Assembly: GCA_021205375.1 (NCBI GenBank)
Contig: JAJPXR010000224.1
Span: forward strand, 1 to 8,950
Length of the DNA stretch: 8,950 bases
Reading direction: 5' to 3'
From: Clostridiales bacterium
GTDB taxonomy: Bacteria; Bacillota; Clostridia; Oscillospirales; Oscillospiraceae
Shown here piece after piece: positions 6,140 through 8,950 of the stretch. The notes beneath the pieces were generated by a model. It was not told where the DNA came from, did not search any database, and saw only the letters and a list, made by a program, of their open reading frames with translations. The translations under genes were made by a program, and so were the position numbers. Numbering within the stretch: position 1 is the stretch's first letter; each line of letters begins with the position of its first letter.

Positions 6140-8761
6140 TCAGGACTGGTTGTGTTCCTCAATTCTCCGCCGCAGGTCGGCCTCCGCCTGCCGCACCTCC
6201 TCCCGGAACATCCGGGCGGAGACCCGCGTGGCCCCGTGGCCCAGGATGATGACCTGCTCCAGCGCGTCGGAGGTGGCCACCCGCACCCGGTAGCGCCGAC
6301 CGATTTCGTAAGTCACCTTTTCGATGTACATATCGGCGGTCTCGGCGTGTTTCGTGTAGACTACGTAGATGTTATCCAGCTTTTCCACCGAGCCGGGGTT
6401 GTGGGGCACCCGGTAGGCGTCGAACACCAGAATCAAACCGCAGCCCCGGCAGCCCTGGTAGTTGCGGAGCGTCTCGATGAGGGACTGCCGGGCGGCGGAC
6501 AGGTCCTCCTTCGCCAGCGCTTTCAGCTCGTCCCAGGCAAAGATGATGTTGTACCCGTCCACCAGCAAAAATTCCTGTACAGGTTCTTTCTCCCACTGAG
6601 GAATACGTTTTTTCTCTCCGCCGCCTGTGGGACGATTCACTTCTCGTTGGGGGCGGAAGTCCCGCCGCTTCACCGGGCCGTAGGTCCGCTCAAAGATGGC
6701 CTGTAATTCCTTATCCCCTGCGGTGATGCCGCCGCCCTGTCGGGGGGCGGATGGAACCGGGTTCGGTTCTTCATCTGCTTCGTTTTCGAAGGAAACACCG
6801 CTGTCCAGGTGCAGGTGGTCCTTCACCTGGTCCCATTTGACGATGGTTCCCACCCCGTGGGAGCAGAACACCGAGTCGGGGGTGTTCTCCACGTCCGCCT
6901 CTGGGTCGTAGCCGATTTGGGCCACCACCTCGTCCTGGTTGTGACAGGGGCGGTAGCCCTGGAGGGCGCAGGAGAGCCGTCCCCGGCCTCTGGTGTAAGC
7001 GGCCACCTGGGTCTGGTAGTCCCCCATGGCAGCCACCGGCGCGCTGCCGGTGAGCACCGCTCGGTCGCCCTCCAGCTCCGGCGGGTCGAAGCTGCCCGCC
7101 ATCAGTTGGATGTCTGCCATGGCCCGGCCCAGATTCTCCTGGGGCAGCTCCAGCCGGAAGGCGTACCACGGCTCCAGCAGCACCGACTTGGCCTGCATCA
7201 GCCCCTGCCGCACCGCCCGGTAGGTGGCCTGACGGAAGTCGCCGCCTTCGGTGTGCTTCTCGTGCGCTCTGCCGGTGAGCAGGGTGATTTTCATGTCGGT
7301 GATGGGAGAGCCGGTCAGCACCCCCAGGTGGGTTTTCTCCTCCAGATGGGTCAAAATCAGCCGCTGCCAGTTCCGGTCCAGCACGTCCTCGCTGCACAGG
7401 CTGTCGAACACCAGCCCGGAGCCCGGCTCTCCCGGCTCCAGCAGCAGGTGGACCTCCGCGTAGTGGCGCAGCGGCTCGAAGTGGCCCGCCCCCACCACCG
7501 GGGCCTGAATGGTCTCCTTGTAGACGATGGAGCCAGGGCCGAAGCGCACCCCCAGCCCGAAGCGGCTGGCCACCATGCTTTTCAGCACCTCCAACTGCAC
7601 CTGACCCATGAGCTGAATGTGGAGGCTCCGCTGCCGGGGGTCCCAGAGGATGTGCAGTTGAGGGTCCTCTTCCTCCAGCTCTTTCAGTTTCAGGTAAGCG
7701 GCGTTGGGGTCGCAGTCCGTGGGCAGGAGGATTTGGTACGTGAGTACCGGCTCCAGCAGAGGCAGGGCGGCGTCCCTTTCCGCGCCCAAACCCTGTCCGG
7801 GCCGGGTGTGGGTCAGGCCGGTGACGGCGCAGACCGTCCCCGCCTCAGCCAGCGGGGTGGTGGTGTATTTGGCCCCGGAGTAAATGCGGATCTGGTCCAC
7901 CTTCTCCGTCCAGGGGGCCTCCTCCGTCCCACCGGAGAGGGCGGTTTTCACCGGCAGGCTGCCGCCGGTGACTTTCAGGTAGGTCAGCCGGTTCCCCTGG
8001 CTGTCTCTGGCGATTTTGTAGACCTGCGCGCCAAATTCCGCCGGATAAGCAGGGGAGAGGGTGTACCGCTCCAGCCCGTCCAGCAGGGCTTCCACCCCCT
8101 CCAGCTTCAGCGCCGCGCCGAAGTAGCAGGGGTACACCTGGCGGCGGGCGATGGCTTCTGCTATCGCCTCGTCCTCCATCGCGCCGGTGTCCAAATACTG
8201 CTCCATCAGCGTCTCGTCACAGAGGGCCAGCTCCTCCCAAAGGGCTTCGCCCTCTACCGTCAAGCGGTACTTCCGCTGCGCTCCCTGCCCGCCGCCGAAG
8301 GGGACGCAGTTCTCGTCCAGGCGGCGTTTCAGGTCGGCGGTCAGCGCCTCCCGGTCGGTCCCCGCCAGGTCCATTTTGTTGACGAACAGGAAGGTGGGGA
8401 CCTCATACCGTTGCAGCAGCCGCCACAGGGTCTCCGTGTGACTCTGCACCCCATCCGTGCCGCTGATGACCAAAATGGCGTAGTCCAGCACCTGGAGGGT
8501 GCGCTCCATCTCGGCGGAGAAGTCCACGTGGCCCGGCGTGTCCAGCAGCGTCACCTCTGCCTGCGGCAGCGGGAGCATGGCCTGTTTGGAGAAGATGGTG
8601 ATGCCCCGCTCCCGCTCCAGGGCGAAGGTGTCCAAAAAGGCGTCCCCGTGGTCCACCCGGCCCAGCTTTTTGATGCTGCCGCTCAGGTAGAGCATGGCCT
8701 CGGAGAGAGTGGTTTTGCCTGAGTCCACGTGGGCCAGGACGCCGATTGTCAGTTTTTTCAT
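6140..8761 (-). CDS. Tet(M)-like translational GTPase fused to a Rae1/YacP NYN nuclease domain
   Basis: This 873-residue cytoplasmic protein joins two ribosome-related modules. Residues 1 to about 640 align by eye along the whole of Tet(M)/EF-G-type GTPases: P-loop A10-HVDSGKT, switch I RERGITI (50-56), DTPGH (74-78), NKMD (128-131), then domains II-V, including GGDFR (506-510) in domain IV. After a low-complexity linker (about 660-728), residues 729-870 match Bacillus subtilis Rae1 (YacP), a PIN-like A-site mRNA endonuclease: VDGYN (D735), VFDAY (D781), ETAD (807-810), ATSD-x-x-EQ (829-836) and a matching last helix. Tet(M) itself is about 640 residues, so the NYN part is a true extension. 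The ATG at 8761 is chosen because GGGAG (8775-8771) precedes it and homology begins at once; the 45 upstream in-frame codons look non-coding. It is probably co-transcribed with the glycosidase gene. Tetracycline resistance is possible but unproven. Confidence 0.92.
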   Translation of the reverse strand: MKKLTIGVLAHVDSGKTTLSEAMLYLSGSIKKLGRVDHGDAFLDTFALERERGITIFSKQAMLPLPQAEVTLLDTPGHVDFSAEMERTLQVLDYAILVISGTDGVQSHTETLWRLLQRYEVPTFLFVNKMDLAGTDREALTADLKRRLDENCVPFGGGQGAQRKYRLTVEGEALWEELALCDETLMEQYLDTGAMEDEAIAEAIARRQVYPCYFGAALKLEGVEALLDGLERYTLSPAYPAEFGAQVYKIARDSQGNRLTYLKVTGGSLPVKTALSGGTEEAPWTEKVDQIRIYSGAKYTTTPLAEAGTVCAVTGLTHTRPGQGLGAERDAALPLLEPVLTYQILLPTDCDPNAAYLKLKELEEEDPQLHILWDPRQRSLHIQLMGQVQLEVLKSMVASRFGLGVRFGPGSIVYKETIQAPVVGAGHFEPLRHYAEVHLLLEPGEPGSGLVFDSLCSEDVLDRNWQRLILTHLEEKTHLGVLTGSPITDMKITLLTGRAHEKHTEGGDFRQATYRAVRQGLMQAKSVLLEPWYAFRLELPQENLGRAMADIQLMAGSFDPPELEGDRAVLTGSAPVAAMGDYQTQVAAYTRGRGRLSCALQGYRPCHNQDEVVAQIGYDPEADVENTPDSVFCSHGVGTIVKWDQVKDHLHLDSGVSFENEADEEPNPVPSAPRQGGGITAGDKELQAIFERTYGPVKRRDFRPQREVNRPTGGGEKKRIPQWEKEPVQEFLLVDGYNIIFAWDELKALAKEDLSAARQSLIETLRNYQGCRGCGLILVFDAYRVPHNPGSVEKLDNIYVVYTKHAETADMYIEKVTYEIGRRYRVRVATSDALEQVIILGHGATRVSARMFREEVRQAEADLRRRIEEHNQS

Positions 8762-8791
8762 GGTGGTTCGCTCCCGTTTTTCTGTATGTTC

Positions 8792-8820
8792 AGCATGACA
8801 CACCCCAGCCGCTTTGTCAA
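8792..8820 (-). promoter_or_regulatory. Candidate promoter of the GTPase-nuclease gene
   Basis: On the minus strand a perfect TTGACA (8820-8815) is followed after 17 bases by CATGCT (8797-8792), preceded by TGT, giving an extended -10 that is otherwise weak. The start would be near 8785, leaving a short leader of about 24 bases that holds the GGGAG site at 8775-8771. Such a short leader leaves no room for the attenuator found upstream of tet(M). A second TTGACA (8911-8906) has no -10 partner. Positions 8821-8950 show no gene. Confidence 0.4.
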
Positions 8821-8950
8821 CTGTCATTTTCAAGGCGAAACGGAGCTTTGACACGGAGGAAGAAGGACCAGAGGAAGAAAACGGCCCTGTTTTCATCAGG
8901 TTCTATGTCAAGAGTTGGGGCAGAGAAAAATAACCCGCAAAAATAGTGAA

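Noticed and set aside
3753..6293. 846-codon open frame on the plus strand opposite the glycosidase gene
   Set aside because: It is antisense to a clear GH36 gene, is rich in H, V, G and Q as GC-rich shadow frames are, overlaps the tRNA gene, and resembles no known protein.
6809..8722. 637-codon open frame on the plus strand opposite the GTPase-nuclease gene
   Set aside because: It lies fully antisense to a well-supported gene, has the same shadow composition and shows no recognisable domain.
6140..8761. Calling the fusion gene tet(M) or a proven tetracycline-resistance gene
   Set aside because: The family fold matches, but the domain IV tip differs, the protein has an extra nuclease domain, and no mobile element is visible around it.
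8848..8853. Plus-strand TTGACA near the right end
   Set aside because: Seventeen bases downstream there is GAGGAA, nothing like a -10, and no plus-strand gene follows within the window.
8762..8896. Longer N-terminus (45 extra codons) for the GTPase-nuclease protein
   Set aside because: Homology starts at the methionine at 8761, which has a good ribosome-binding site; the extension would run through the putative promoter and has no family match.
1..8950. CRISPR array, insertion sequence, prophage or attachment site
   Set aside because: No regularly spaced repeats, transposase, integrase or terminal inverted repeats were seen. The tRNA-Ser 3' end is intact, with no duplicated copy noticed in the window.

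Overview
The window looks like a chromosomal segment from a GC-rich member of the Clostridia, probably an Oscillospiraceae-type gut anaerobe. This is an inference from gene content: DacF-type carboxypeptidases with C-terminal membrane anchors, a Rae1/YacP-type domain found in Firmicutes, strong GGAGG-type ribosome-binding sites, a CCA-encoding tRNA-Ser, and GC-rich codons throughout. The coding parts are GC-rich and the intergenic parts are visibly AT-richer.

Layout. Positions 1-542 hold no convincing gene. They contain promoter-like signals on both strands, several strong hairpins and a possible small structured RNA or long leader (about 189-293). Two tandem plus-strand genes follow (543-1922 and 2138-3535). 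Both encode secreted, membrane-anchored penicillin-binding D-Ala-D-Ala carboxypeptidases (peptidase S11, DacF-like). They are paralogues, but the first has lost the canonical SxN motif. A repeat-like GC hairpin lies between them, and an intrinsic terminator (3572-3600) ends the pair. A second terminator-like hairpin (3721-3746) can serve both strands and closes the convergent minus-strand tRNA-Ser(GGA) gene (3754-3844), which has its own clear promoter.

The rest of the window is a minus-strand pair, read right to left. The upstream gene (8761 to 6140) encodes an 873-residue protein. It fuses a complete Tet(M)/EF-G-like translational GTPase to a C-terminal NYN (PIN-like) domain closely resembling Bacillus subtilis Rae1/YacP, the endonuclease that cuts mRNA in the ribosomal A site. 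The downstream gene (6122 to 3975), separated by only 17 bases, encodes a GH36 alpha-galactosidase-like enzyme.

How the genes may work together. The carboxypeptidases would trim peptidoglycan stem peptides outside the cell. The GTPase-nuclease fusion would act on ribosomes, and the glycosidase on alpha-galactosides. There is no obvious pathway link between the two halves, nor between the two minus-strand genes beyond their spacing. The fusion protein is the most interesting item: its architecture suggests a factor that docks at the ribosomal A site like a protection protein and brings an mRNA-cleaving domain with it.
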